64,000 bases of DNA from JACDER01 sp963717765 (GCA_963717765.1 CAVQWX010000002.1:124001-188000), one strand, 5' to 3'; positions 18,258 to 27,678 are shown, counted from the first letter of the stretch. Numbers and translations are program-made. The notes: a model not told the origin generated them from the letters alone.

Positions 18258-19787
18258 ATGGCTGACGACCAGAGCACAAACGGGGGCGCCCGCAACGTCG
18301 GCACGATCATCGAGATCCAGGGGGTCGTCGTCGACGCCGTCTTCACCGGTCGGCTGCCCGAGATCAACACCGCGCTGAAAATCGTCGTCCCCGAGCGCGA
18401 GGGACGCCCGGCGATCGAGCTGGTCGCCGAAGTCCAGCAGCACCTGGGCGACGACCGTGTGCGCGCGGTCGCAATGGACTCGACCGACGGCATCCCGCGC
18501 GGCGTCGACGTGATCGACACAGGCGCACCCATCAGCGTTCCCGTCGGAGAGGGCACGCTCGGCCGCATCTTCAACGTCCTCGGCGACCCGATCGACCGGG
18601 TGGACGAGGAGGTCAAGGCGGACGAACGCTGGTCGATCCACCGCGACCCGCCGGCTTTCGACGAGCTCAGCCCCACCACGGAGATCTTCGAGACCGGGCT
18701 CAAGGTCGTCGACCTGATCGCGCCCTACGTCCAGGGCGGCAAGGTCGGCCTGTTCGGCGGCGCAGGCGTGGGCAAGACGGTGCTCATCCAGGAGCTCATC
18801 CACAACGTCGCCCAGGAGCACGGCGGCGTTTCCGTCTTCTGCGGCGTGGGCGAGCGCACCCGCGAGGGCAACGACATGTGGCTGGACATGAAGGAAGCAG
18901 GCGTCATTGACAAGACCGCGCTCGTCTACGGCCAGATGAACGAGCCGCCCGGAGCGCGCCTGCGTGTGGGCCTGTCCGGCCTGACCATGGCGGAGTACTT
19001 CCGCGAGCAGGGACAGGACGTCCTGCTGTTCATCGACAACATCTTCCGGTTCGTACAGGCCGGCTCCGAGGTCTCGGCGCTGCTCGGACGCATGCCGAGC
19101 GCCGTGGGCTACCAGCCGACGCTGGCGACCGAGATGGGCCAGCTGCAGGAACGCATCACCTCGACGCGTACCGGATCGGTCACGTCCGTCCAGGCCATCT
19201 ACGTCCCCGCGGACGACCTGACCGACCCCGCGCCGGCGAACACGTTCGCCCACCTCGACGCGACGACCGTGCTCTCGCGCGCGATCGTGGAGCAGGGGAT
19301 CTACCCGGCGGTCGACCCGCTCGACTCGTTCTCGCGCGCGCTCCAGCCCGACATCGTCGGCCAGGATCACTACGACGTCGCGACCGGCGTGCAGGAGATC
19401 CTCCAGCGCTACAAGGACCTGCAGGACATCATCGCCATCCTCGGGATCGACGAGCTTTCGGACGAGGACAAGCTGATCGTCGCCCGCGCGCGACGCATCC
19501 AGCGCTTCCTCTCGCAGCCGAACTTCGTGGCCGAGCAGTTCACCGGCCAGGAGGGCCGCTACGTCAAGCTCGAGGACACGATCAAGGGATTCCGCGAGAT
19601 CATCGAGGGCAAGCACGACGACCTGCCCGAGCAGGCCTTCTACATGGTCGGAACGATCGAGGAAGCGGTCGAGAAGGCGCGCCGGCTCGGCGGCGAGGAG
19701 GAAGCTGCTCCGGCGCCGGAGCCCGAGCAGGACGCGGAGGTTCCGATCGGCGACGACGCCCGCGAGCCCGAGCCGGCCGCGGTCTAG
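18258..19787 (+). CDS. atpD: F0F1 ATP synthase subunit beta
   Basis: The 509-residue catalytic subunit has P-loop GGAGVGKT at 167-174, VGERTREGND, LTMAEYFR and the LFIDNIFRF Walker B region. The C-terminus carries an extra acidic, Pro/Ala-rich tail of about 30 residues (EEEAAPAPEPEQ...), not needed for catalysis. The gene is separated from atpG by about 7.6 kb, so its dosage relative to alpha must come from a separate promoter. Confidence 0.97.
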   Translation: MADDQSTNGGARNVGTIIEIQGVVVDAVFTGRLPEINTALKIVVPEREGRPAIELVAEVQQHLGDDRVRAVAMDSTDGIPRGVDVIDTGAPISVPVGEGTLGRIFNVLGDPIDRVDEEVKADERWSIHRDPPAFDELSPTTEIFETGLKVVDLIAPYVQGGKVGLFGGAGVGKTVLIQELIHNVAQEHGGVSVFCGVGERTREGNDMWLDMKEAGVIDKTALVYGQMNEPPGARLRVGLSGLTMAEYFREQGQDVLLFIDNIFRFVQAGSEVSALLGRMPSAVGYQPTLATEMGQLQERITSTRTGSVTSVQAIYVPADDLTDPAPANTFAHLDATTVLSRAIVEQGIYPAVDPLDSFSRALQPDIVGQDHYDVATGVQEILQRYKDLQDIIAILGIDELSDEDKLIVARARRIQRFLSQPNFVAEQFTGQEGRYVKLEDTIKGFREIIEGKHDDLPEQAFYMVGTIEEAVEKARRLGGEEEAAPAPEPEQDAEVPIGDDAREPEPAAV

Positions 19788-19790
19788 GCC

Positions 19791-20213
19791 TTGGCAGACC
19801 GGCGCAAGTTCTCGGTCTCGGTCGTGACCCCGGAGGGGCCTGCCTTCGAGGGCGAGGCCGAGATGCTGATCGTCCCGGGCGCTGCGGGCGAGATCGGCGT
19901 CCTTGCGCGGCACGCGCCACTGGTGGCGATGCTGAACGCGGGCAACACGCGGGTACACGTGTCCGAGGCCGAGGTGCAGGAGTTCGCGACCGGCCCGGGT
20001 TTCTTCAAGGTCGAGCAGGACCGCGCGATCGCGCTCGTGGACGACGCGGTTCCGGCCAAGGAGATCGATCCCGAGCGGGCTCAGCGCCAGCTCGACGAGG
20101 CGCGGGCCGAGCTCGAGCGCGTCGAGGCAGGCGACTCTGACGCCGACCGCTGGCAGCTGGAGCAGCGGGTCCGGCATGCGGAGAACCAGCTCGGGGTTAT
20201 CGGCCGCGCCTAG
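19791..20213 (+). CDS. atpC: F0F1 ATP synthase subunit epsilon
   Basis: The 140-residue protein has the N-terminal beta-sandwich (FSVSVVTPEG, PGAAGEIGVLARHAPLVAML) and a C-terminal helical region that in this family regulates ATP hydrolysis. TTG start at 19791, three bases after the atpD stop. It closes the atp gene set; repeats follow at once. Confidence 0.95.
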   Translation: MADRRKFSVSVVTPEGPAFEGEAEMLIVPGAAGEIGVLARHAPLVAMLNAGNTRVHVSEAEVQEFATGPGFFKVEQDRAIALVDDAVPAKEIDPERAQRQLDEARAELERVEAGDSDADRWQLEQRVRHAENQLGVIGRA

Positions 20214-20297
20214 TGCGGCCTCTCATAACGCTCGACCGGAAACCCTCCGCGAGCAGGAGGCCGCATATCCGGCCGCTGAGCGGGCGGAGCGGCCGAG

Positions 20298-20355
20298 TAG
20301 TGCGGCGTCGCGGCGGCGCGTGTTTCAGGTGAAACGTTTGGAGACGCCGCACTAG
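20298..20355. repeat. Palindromic element with arms TAGTGCGGCGTC / GACGCCGCACTA
   Basis: Perfect 12-bp arms (20298-20309 and about 20343-20354) enclose a 33-base centre holding the parS-like palindrome. A shorter, related pair, GTGCGGCCTC / GAGGCCGCAT, lies just upstream (20214-20264). Confidence 0.65.
20321..20336. promoter_or_regulatory. parS-like site (ParB binding), 14/16 match
   Basis: TGTTTCAGGTGAAACG differs from the bacterial parS consensus TGTTTCACGTGAAACA at positions 8 and 16. No parAB genes are in the window. One site at about this level of match can arise by chance or be a secondary centromere site. Confidence 0.4.
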
Positions 20356-20510
20356 ATGGTTGATGCCACGATCTCGCGCGTCCGGCTGCACGATCTGGCA
20401 CGGCTGGGCCGCTCACCGATGCTCCCGGCATCGGCAAGCGTCCGTCACGGCGCCCCAGACGCACCGGCTCGCGCCCCGGAGCAGCGATCTCATGGCATCA
20501 CCCATCTAGC
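20353..20510. mobile_element. MITE-like element, short form (copy 1, 158 bp)
   Basis: The ends TAGATGGTTGATGCCA and (reverse complement) TAGATGGGTGATGCCAT form terminal inverted repeats. Inside is the hairpin CCGATGC-tccc-GGCATCGG. Two longer copies lie at 57349 and 62481; this one lacks their internal 64 bp. It encodes no transposase, so any movement would have to be driven in trans. Between its end and the next gene (20511-20644) only a ribosome site is seen. Confidence 0.75.
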
Positions 20511-20633
20511 TGCTAGTCTCGCCGTACCTGGATGGCTTTGACAGGCAGCTTGGCGACCAGGTTAAAAAACGCCTAAAGAGCCCGGAGCGCCTTCCGCTCC
20601 GTCCTCTCTAGGCAGACGCGCAGGAGACGGGCT

Positions 20634-20640
20634 AAGGAGG
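20634..20640 (+). promoter_or_regulatory. Shine-Dalgarno AAGGAGG for the MetE-like gene
   Basis: A near-perfect anti-16S match four bases before GTG 20645, which fixes that start. Confidence 0.6.
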
Positions 20641-20644
20641 CGAC

Positions 20645-21547
20645 GTGGAAGCTTTCGTACCAGGGATCTATCCCCGCTCGGAGGAGCTCGTCCAGGCGAC
20701 GCGTGACCTCGACCGCAGCCGGACGACGCTCGAGACAGTCGACGAGCAGGTCGACCGCGACCTGCAACAGCTCGTGGCTGCGCAGCAGGATGCCGGCCTC
20801 GATCTCCTCTCGGACGGGATGCTGCGCTGGCAGGACGTGTTCCGGCCGCTTGTGGAGGCCGCCGAAGGGCTCGAGCGCGGCGCGCTGACGCGTTTCCTGG
20901 ACACGAACACCTTCTACCGCGCGCCGCACGCGGAGGGTGAGAGCCCGCGCCTGGCACAGGCGCTCGACGAGCGCTACCTCGCGCCGCTTCCGGCGGAGCG
21001 CCTGGTGACGCTCCCGTCGCCGTTCGCGCTCTCCCTCGGGACGGGCGTCGCCCCGCGGACGATGGCGGAGGGCGTGCTCAAGCCGCAGGTGGACGCGACC
21101 CAGTCCGAGCTGGTCGTCCTGAGCGAACCGTTCCTGGCCCGCGAGCAGGGCGCCCACCTCGACTCGCTCGCCTCCGCCCTCGACGTCCTGCACGGCGGCC
21201 CGCCGCTCGCGCTCTGGATCACGTTCGGCGACGCGGCCAACCTGCTCGAGCAGGGCCTCGCCGAGCTGCCGGTGGACGCGATCGGAATCGACTTCTATTC
21301 GACGAGCATCGACGCCGTGCCCGAGAGCTTCGGCAAGCACCTGCTCGCGGGCGTCCTCGACGCGAGGAACTCGCTGCTCGAGGAGCCGCGCGAGATCGCA
21401 GCGTTTGCCGCCCGGCTGGAGCAGAAGGCCGAGCGCGTCGCCCTCGTCCCGAACGGAGACCTGCAGTACGTGTCCGAGCCGATCGCGCGCGAGAAGGTCG
21501 CACGCCTCGGCCAGGCCAAGACCACCCGAGCGGAGGAAGCAGCATGA
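20645..21547 (+). CDS. MetE-like (cobalamin-independent methionine synthase fold) protein, partner gene
   Basis: A 300-residue single-domain protein of the UROD/MetE-like TIM-barrel superfamily. It opens with VPGIYPRSEELVQATRDLDR, the start typical of MetE barrels, and has DAIGIDFYST and LAGVLDARNSLLE in the places where MetE has its core strands. The full zinc ligand set is not evident, so this may be a non-catalytic or folate/corrinoid-handling partner. GTG start with AAGGAGG; its end overlaps the ATG of the next MetE-like gene (ATGA). Confidence 0.75.
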   Translation: MEAFVPGIYPRSEELVQATRDLDRSRTTLETVDEQVDRDLQQLVAAQQDAGLDLLSDGMLRWQDVFRPLVEAAEGLERGALTRFLDTNTFYRAPHAEGESPRLAQALDERYLAPLPAERLVTLPSPFALSLGTGVAPRTMAEGVLKPQVDATQSELVVLSEPFLAREQGAHLDSLASALDVLHGGPPLALWITFGDAANLLEQGLAELPVDAIGIDFYSTSIDAVPESFGKHLLAGVLDARNSLLEEPREIAAFAARLEQKAERVALVPNGDLQYVSEPIAREKVARLGQAKTTRAEEAA

Positions 21548-22719
21548 CCGAGGCACACACGTTCCTGACCCACGAGATCGGATCGCTGGCCAAGCCGTCC
21601 TGGCTGGTCAAGACCTCCGCGGGCCGCCCGCTCGAGGAATCCGACATCGAGCACGCCCGCAGCTGGGGAGAGCAGCTGGACGTCGACGGCTACGAGGAGC
21701 TCGTCGACCTGCTGCGGACCGGCGCGGAGGACCGCGTCCACGACGTCGCCAACTGGTCGAGCCGCTACGCGCTCCGCCTGCAGGAGAAGGCGGGCCTCGA
21801 GTGGGTCTGGGACGGGGAGCAGCAGCGCACCGAGATGTACGCGTGGGCGATCGCGCACGCGAACGGGTTCGACTCGCGCGGCACCATCCGCAGCTTCGAC
21901 AACAAGTACTACTCCAAGTCGGCCGTCACAGGCCCGATCTCGCTGGCCGAGCCGTACCACAACGCGGAGTTCGAGTTCCTCAAGTCGGCGGCGCAGGCCA
22001 AGCTGAAGGTCCCGGTCACCGGCGCATACACCTTGGCGATCTGGTCGTACGACGAGTTCTACGGCCCGCGCGAGGGGAGGCTCGGCAAGGGCGAGGACCG
22101 GGCGGCGACGATCGAGGCCCGGCGCGAATTCACGCTCGACATCGCCCGCAACCTCATCCGTCCGAACCTGCAGGCGCTGATCGAGCTCGGCGCCGAGTGG
22201 ATCCAGATCGACGAGCCGGGAGCCTCGACCGAGGCCGACGAGCTGGAGCTCTTCGCCGAAAGCTTCAACGTGAGCGTCGAGGGCCTCGACTGCACGTTCT
22301 CCACGCACCTGTGCTTCTCGGACTACGACCTCTTCTTCCCTGCGATCGAGGCGATGACCGGCTGCAAGCAGTACTGCGTCGGCTTCGCCAACTACGACCG
22401 CCGCGAGCTCGGCACCAGGCCCGAGGACCGGCCCGGGTACGAGGTGATCTCGAAGTTCCGCGACCTGCCGTACGACCCGGCGCTCGGGCTCGGCGTGCTC
22501 GACATCCACACGGACTTCATCGAGTCGCCGGAGCTCGTGCGCGACCGGATCCTGTACGCCGTGGACGTCTTCGGCGACCCGGCGCGCATCCACGTGTGCC
22601 CCGACTGCGGTCTGCGGACGCGCAGCTGGGACGTGGCCTACGAGAAGCTCGTGCGGATGGTCGAGGGGACGAAGCTGGCCGAGGAAGCGCTCAGCGGGTC
22701 GCTGGCGGAAGCACGCTGA
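21544..22719 (+). CDS. Core-MetE-type methionine synthase
   Basis: The 391-residue protein resembles only the catalytic C-terminal half of MetE. Zinc/homocysteine residues can be seen: His in STHLCFSDY (near 258), IDEPG (near 221), and Cys in VCPDCGLRTRSWD (near 354). Core-MetE proteins make methionine from homocysteine, some using a methyl-corrinoid protein rather than methyl-folate. Translational overlap with the upstream partner suggests a two-component enzyme. Its 3' end overlaps the convergent oxidase gene by 29 bases. Confidence 0.85.
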   Translation: MTEAHTFLTHEIGSLAKPSWLVKTSAGRPLEESDIEHARSWGEQLDVDGYEELVDLLRTGAEDRVHDVANWSSRYALRLQEKAGLEWVWDGEQQRTEMYAWAIAHANGFDSRGTIRSFDNKYYSKSAVTGPISLAEPYHNAEFEFLKSAAQAKLKVPVTGAYTLAIWSYDEFYGPREGRLGKGEDRAATIEARREFTLDIARNLIRPNLQALIELGAEWIQIDEPGASTEADELELFAESFNVSVEGLDCTFSTHLCFSDYDLFFPAIEAMTGCKQYCVGFANYDRRELGTRPEDRPGYEVISKFRDLPYDPALGLGVLDIHTDFIESPELVRDRILYAVDVFGDPARIHVCPDCGLRTRSWDVAYEKLVRMVEGTKLAEEALSGSLAEAR

Positions 22720-25600
22720 CGAGCCGCGCCGTCTCGGGACGCCCCCGGCGCGGGACGATCCGCACGGCGACGCGCCAGTGCCCCGGCATCGCGTACGCCG
22801 GGCCGCGTCCGGAATAGACGCCCGGCGCGGTCTCATCGAGCCGCGAGCTGGTCGGCGGCATCGGCATGTCGAGCATCGTGAACGTCGTGCGGACGGCCGC
22901 GCCCCGAACGGGCGCGCCCTTCCGCGTAATGCTCGCCGTCGCATGGCCCTTGAGATCGAGGGCGACCCTGTAGCCGCCCTTCTTTCCTGGCGGCTGCGCG
23001 ACGTTCCGGACCGGGACCTGAATGTGCGAGATCGTGCCGGCCTCGTCGATGGAGACGTACTCGGCCTTCCGCGGGTCTGCCCATGCGGCGAGCGCGTCCA
23101 GCCCGTTCGAGCCGAGTCGTGTTACCTGGAGCCGCAGGCCACGGGAGACGTGGCGGCCGAGAGGCCGGAATGACGCGATCTGTACGGGAGCGGCCGTCGG
23201 CGCGCCCTCATGGTCAGGCATGAACGGCACCCAGACGTGCGTCCGGCCTGCGCCCGGCCCGCTCGCGGGCGTTGTGATCAGGTTCGCCACGAAGCCCGGC
23301 CGGGTGCCCGGGTCGTAATAGCCGGCGGCAAGGTTCACGCCCGCAGTCGCGCCACCGGGGGCGGTCAGCGCGAAGAGCTGCGTCGACGTGTTGCCCGTCG
23401 AGAGTGCGAGGCCGCTGACGCCGACGACCACGGGCTGCGCCCCTCGTCCACCGCCGATCGCGACATCGTCGTAGTTGTCGCCGTCGAAGTCCGCCGACGC
23501 AACCGATGCACCGTTCGGCAGCGGCCCGGCGAGCGTACCGCTGATCTGGCGCACGAGCGTCCCGTCGGGCCGGAAGATCCGCACGAGGCTTGCTCCGGGG
23601 CCGACCCTGCCGGCAATGATCTCGGACCGCCCCTGGTCGTCGATGTTCCCGGTCGCCAGGCTGACGCCGACGCGCTGGTTGCCGAACGGTCTGAACCGGC
23701 CGGTCCGCTCGAGCGACCGGCCGTCGTACACGGAGATCGAGGGCGCGGCTCCCGGCGTGGACGGGGCGGCGACGATGTCTTCGTCGAGGTCGCTCGTGAG
23801 CTCGCCGGTCGCGGTCGAGACGCCGCGCCGGCCGCCCCCCGGATGGAGGATGCCGAGCCTGCGGCCGTTGCCGTCCCTGACGATGACCTGCGCGGGTTGT
23901 CCGGCCGGCGACCCGAGGGCGATCCGACGTCCCGAGGTGTTCGGGACGGCGAGGACGCCCATCATCATGCCGGTGTCCTCGTGCGGAAGGATGTGGCAGT
24001 GGAAGACGTACTTCCCGAGCTCAGGGCTGACGCGGAACCGGATGACCACGCTCTGCCCGGGCGGAATGTCGACTGTGTCCCGTAACGACGTGTAGCGGTA
24101 GGGACTGCTCGTCTGCCCGGTCTGGATCTTGTTCGAGCCGACCCGGATCACGGCGAAGTCGTTCTCGTGGATGTGGAAGACGTGGTCGCCGCCGCCGGTG
24201 TTGACGAGGAGCCACTCCTCGACCTGTCCGACCTGGAGCGGGACGATCGGAGAATCTGGGAACACGAAGCCGTTGATCGGGAAGGTAGGCGACCCGTCGG
24301 CTGCGGTGACGAAGTTCCACTCGAAGGTCCGGTGTTGGTCCGGCCTGGCCGTGTACAGGTCGGGGACGGGGCCGTTCGGCATGAGGTTGGGCGGCGGTTC
24401 CGTCGCGGGCCGGCCCTCGACTTGGATCGTCGCGAGCGCCCAGAACTGCCCCTGTGGCTCGAGCGCCTGGTGCTCGTTGTCTATGAGGTAGTACGTTCCG
24501 GGCTCCGTCGGCGCCGTCACCGCCATGGTGATGCGCGCACCGGGATCGACGACCGTCGGGCCGTCGTAGGCGAAGGGGACGGGCGGGGCCAGCGTCGTCT
24601 TCCTCGGCATGACGTCCTTCGTCTTCCCGTCGTACGAGAAGATCGTCGCCTGCCAGGGGTTCTCGGCGTTGGCGTCAGTGATGCCCAGGTTGAAGTTGCC
24701 CTCGCGGTTCATGCCAGTGAACGTCCAGATCTGGGTCTCGCCGGGCCGGATGGAGATCGTCGGATTGAACTGCCCGTTCACGTACTTGCGCCACGTGGTG
24801 CCATAGGGGGCGAGCTGGCCGCCGGCGAAAGCCCTCGGGTTGGCGAGGAAGCGGTCACCGGTCGCCGTGTCCGTGTTGATGAGCCCGAGGGTCAAGTCGA
24901 GGTAATGCTCGGCGTACTTCCCCATGTACTGCGGCCAGGGATCGAGCGGATCGCCGATCTGGAGGATGCCCGCGAGGCCGCCGTAGACCTGGTTGGCCAC
25001 GTAGCCGTGCCGGTGCGCGTGGTACCAGTCGACCCCCGGCTGGTGGTTGGGCGGGATGACGACGCGTGTCCGGAAGGATCCTTCGGTCGTCATCGTCCGG
25101 TACACGTTGTCGCCCTCGTCCAGGGGGCTGACCACGAGCCCGTGCGTGTGCACGTTCGTGCTGGCTGCCTCCGGGGGGAGGGTTGGCCCGGGCGCATCCG
25201 CAAGCCGGTCGCGCACCGTCAGGTCGACCGTGTCGCCCGGCTGGACCTTCAACGTCGGCGCCGGGAACTGCGCCGGATACGACTTTCCGTCCGGCGTGGT
25301 GAACGCGTAGCCGGCCGCGAACCTGAGCGGCTCGACCGGGTCCGAGTACAGCGCGAGCCCGCCGAAGAGTGTGGGGTCGTGCGACCCCGGCGGCCCCGCC
25401 CGCTCGAGCGTCACGTCTGCCTTCAAGACGCCGGTGCTGCCGCTCGAGATAACCGGCGGCTCGACCAAAGGACCAGCGGACTCGGCGGGCACGATGATGG
25501 GGCCGGGCCCGTTCAGCGGCGCCCCGCTGGCCACCGCGACCACGAGCAAGGCCAGCGCTCCGAGGGCGAGGAATGTTGAGCGCCGATCCACCTCAGGCAC
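22691..25600 (-). CDS. Exported multicopper oxidase fused to an FG-GAP-like C-terminal domain
   Basis: The 969-residue protein has an N-terminal hydrophobic export signal (about 8-27), then three cupredoxin domains. Copper motifs are NVHTHGL, WYHAHRHGY, HVFHIHEND and YVFHCHILPHEDTGMM, i.e. the type 1, 2 and 3 ligands of laccase-like oxidases. From about residue 580 there are FG-GAP/VCBS-like repeats (DFDGDNYDDVAIGGG) and a beta-rich tail. The N-terminal half alone equals a normal oxidase in length, so the rest is an added adhesion or propeller module. Substrate (phenols, Mn, Cu, bilirubin-like) is not predictable. Confidence 0.9.
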   Translation of the reverse strand: MPEVDRRSTFLALGALALLVVAVASGAPLNGPGPIIVPAESAGPLVEPPVISSGSTGVLKADVTLERAGPPGSHDPTLFGGLALYSDPVEPLRFAAGYAFTTPDGKSYPAQFPAPTLKVQPGDTVDLTVRDRLADAPGPTLPPEAASTNVHTHGLVVSPLDEGDNVYRTMTTEGSFRTRVVIPPNHQPGVDWYHAHRHGYVANQVYGGLAGILQIGDPLDPWPQYMGKYAEHYLDLTLGLINTDTATGDRFLANPRAFAGGQLAPYGTTWRKYVNGQFNPTISIRPGETQIWTFTGMNREGNFNLGITDANAENPWQATIFSYDGKTKDVMPRKTTLAPPVPFAYDGPTVVDPGARITMAVTAPTEPGTYYLIDNEHQALEPQGQFWALATIQVEGRPATEPPPNLMPNGPVPDLYTARPDQHRTFEWNFVTAADGSPTFPINGFVFPDSPIVPLQVGQVEEWLLVNTGGGDHVFHIHENDFAVIRVGSNKIQTGQTSSPYRYTSLRDTVDIPPGQSVVIRFRVSPELGKYVFHCHILPHEDTGMMMGVLAVPNTSGRRIALGSPAGQPAQVIVRDGNGRRLGILHPGGGRRGVSTATGELTSDLDEDIVAAPSTPGAAPSISVYDGRSLERTGRFRPFGNQRVGVSLATGNIDDQGRSEIIAGRVGPGASLVRIFRPDGTLVRQISGTLAGPLPNGASVASADFDGDNYDDVAIGGGRGAQPVVVGVSGLALSTGNTSTQLFALTAPGGATAGVNLAAGYYDPGTRPGFVANLITTPASGPGAGRTHVWVPFMPDHEGAPTAAPVQIASFRPLGRHVSRGLRLQVTRLGSNGLDALAAWADPRKAEYVSIDEAGTISHIQVPVRNVAQPPGKKGGYRVALDLKGHATASITRKGAPVRGAAVRTTFTMLDMPMPPTSSRLDETAPGVYSGRGPAYAMPGHWRVAVRIVPRRGRPETARLVSVLPPATR

Positions 25601-25692
25601 TCTTCCACAGGGCGGTTCCCCCGGGTGCCGCCCGGCTGCTGGGCTATCCTCACTGGTCGGGAGCGCGAACGTAGCGCTCTCCTTCTTTACGC

Positions 25693-27678
25693 GTGCGAAC
25701 GACGCTCAAAAGAGGAATCGGCCGGGGCGCCTCGGTCAACGGCAACGGCCGGGCGATTTTGCCTCCCGGGCCGTACACGCCCGTCCGCCTGTACCGGCAG
25801 CCGCAGCCGTCGCGCGGCGGGCTTCGCGTGGCCGGGAGGATCACGGGGATCCTCCTCGCGGTCGTGGTGATGCTGGCCGGCGGGATCGCAGGCGGCGTCT
25901 ACCTCTGGCTGCACCACACGCTCCAAGCGGTCGCGCCGAAGACGAAGGCGGACAAGGCTGCGACGAAGCAGCTCGCCGAGGCGACGGACCCGAGCAAGCC
26001 GGCCATCGCGCTCGTGATCGGCTACGACAAGCGGTTGGGCGAGACGAGCTCCCGTTCGGACACGATCATGCTCGTACGCACGCAGCCGAACCCGCCGGCG
26101 GTCTCGATCCTCTCCTTCCCCCGCGACCTGGCCGTGTACGTCACGTGCCCAGGGCAGGACATCGGCCTCCAGAAGATCAATGCCGCGTACGCGTACTGCG
26201 GGGCACCCGGCTCGATGTCGACCATCCGCGCGCTGACGGGGCTGCCGATCAACTACCTGGTCACGGTCAACTTCCGCGGCTTCACCCAGGTCGTGGACAA
26301 GCTGGGCGGGATCTGGATCGACGTCGACCGCCGCTATTTCCACTCCAACGAAGGCACCTCCCTCGGCTCGTTCGACCGGTACTCCGAGATCAACCTCCTA
26401 CCGGGGTACCAGCGGCTGAGCGGCTCGCAGGCGCTGGCCTTTGTCCGCTACCGCCACACCGACGACGACATCTACCGGAACGCGCGCCAGCAGCTCTTCC
26501 TCAAGGCCGTGCGGCAGCAGATCGCCAAGGCGGATATCACGAGCATGCCGCGCATCCTGCACGCGATCGTCAGCAACATCGTGATCGGGAGGAAGGGCGG
26601 CGGTGCGCCCTCCGAGGACACGATGTTCAACTACGGCGCCTGGCTGTACGGGCTTCCGAAGGGGAACATCTTCCAGGTGCATCTCAACGGCCTGACCGGC
26701 GGCTACTCGGATTCGCTCGGGGACATCGTCCAGCCGAACGACGGCGCCATCGCGGCCGCCGTCCACGACTTCGAGCATCCGGACGTGGCCGCGCCCCAGG
26801 CGTCCGGCTCCGCGGCGCTGCACACCCAGATCGGGAAGAAGACGGCGGCGCCCCGGCCCTCCCTGACGACGGTGAGCGTCATGAACGCGAACGGCATTGC
26901 CGGCTCCGCGGGCCTGGCCGTCTCCGGGCTCGACCGGATCGGCTACAAGATCCTCTACCCGCCGAACCAGATTCCGGCGGACGCGCCGCCGCACATCTGC
27001 CCGTACGTCCACTGTTTCAAGACCCAGGTCTACTGGGACCCCGCGAAGAAACGCTCCAAGGCGGCCGCCCGTAAGGTTGCCGACCTCTTCGGCTCGGCGA
27101 ACGTTCTCGAGCTGCCGAAGAAGCTCGAGTCCTCCACGAACGGCTCGATGGTCCTCGTGGCCGTCGGCCGCACCTTCCACGGCACGCTCGCTCCGGCCCC
27201 GATCGACAAGGTGCCGAAGAGGGAGCCGCCCTCGGTCACCCCGGACGCGAACGCGACGAGGAGCATGTTGCTGCGCGCGCAACGCAAGGTGCCGTTCAAG
27301 CTCGAGGTGCCGACGCTTCTCGCGGCGGGCTCGTCGCCGGACACGGAGGGGATGCCTATCCGCACGTACAAGATCCAGGGCGGCGACCGAGCCGTCCGCC
27401 TCAGTTTCGCGTACCCGAGCAACGGCTACACCGAGTACTGGGGAGTGGAAGAGACGAACTGGACGGATGCTCCCGTTCTCTCCGACGCCAACTTCGACCA
27501 CACGATCAAGGGGAGGCACTACCGTTTCTTCTTCAACGGGCCCGACTTGCACATGATCGCGCTATACGAAAACGGCGCCACCTACTGGGTGGTGAACACG
27601 CTTCTCGACACGCTATCGCCGTCGACGATGGTCGCGATCGCCAAGGGCCTGCGGCCGGTGCATGCGGTGAAGAAGTGA
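25693..27678 (+). CDS. LytR-CpsA-Psr (LCP) family wall-polymer ligase with LytR_C domain
   Basis: The 661-residue protein has a cytoplasmic N-terminus, one membrane helix (about 48-73), and an extracytoplasmic LCP domain (about 100-275) with RSDTIMLVR, SFPRDLAVYV and the RYRHTDDDIYRNARQQ block whose Arg residues bind the lipid pyrophosphate. A LytR_C-like domain follows (about 395-480). LCP enzymes attach undecaprenyl-linked polymers to peptidoglycan. GTG 25693 is the start; the next gene's GTG overlaps the stop, linking it to UDP-glucuronate supply. Confidence 0.9.
   Translation: MRTTLKRGIGRGASVNGNGRAILPPGPYTPVRLYRQPQPSRGGLRVAGRITGILLAVVVMLAGGIAGGVYLWLHHTLQAVAPKTKADKAATKQLAEATDPSKPAIALVIGYDKRLGETSSRSDTIMLVRTQPNPPAVSILSFPRDLAVYVTCPGQDIGLQKINAAYAYCGAPGSMSTIRALTGLPINYLVTVNFRGFTQVVDKLGGIWIDVDRRYFHSNEGTSLGSFDRYSEINLLPGYQRLSGSQALAFVRYRHTDDDIYRNARQQLFLKAVRQQIAKADITSMPRILHAIVSNIVIGRKGGGAPSEDTMFNYGAWLYGLPKGNIFQVHLNGLTGGYSDSLGDIVQPNDGAIAAAVHDFEHPDVAAPQASGSAALHTQIGKKTAAPRPSLTTVSVMNANGIAGSAGLAVSGLDRIGYKILYPPNQIPADAPPHICPYVHCFKTQVYWDPAKKRSKAAARKVADLFGSANVLELPKKLESSTNGSMVLVAVGRTFHGTLAPAPIDKVPKREPPSVTPDANATRSMLLRAQRKVPFKLEVPTLLAAGSSPDTEGMPIRTYKIQGGDRAVRLSFAYPSNGYTEYWGVEETNWTDAPVLSDANFDHTIKGRHYRFFFNGPDLHMIALYENGATYWVVNTLLDTLSPSTMVAIAKGLRPVHAVKK

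Noticed and set aside
18189..20177. A 662-codon open frame antisense to atpD/atpC
   Set aside because: It mirrors highly conserved genes, is Arg/Asp/Val-rich with no domain, and is explained by GC-rich third positions.
20356..20538. Short frames starting at MVDATISRVRL in the MITE copies
   Set aside because: The frame is only the translation of the inverted-repeat element; it recurs because the DNA repeats, and its end differs with flanking sequence.
24167..25579. 470-codon open frame antisense to the multicopper oxidase
   Set aside because: The oxidase strand has all copper motifs and an export signal; the antisense product is Arg/Val/Asp-rich with no known fold.
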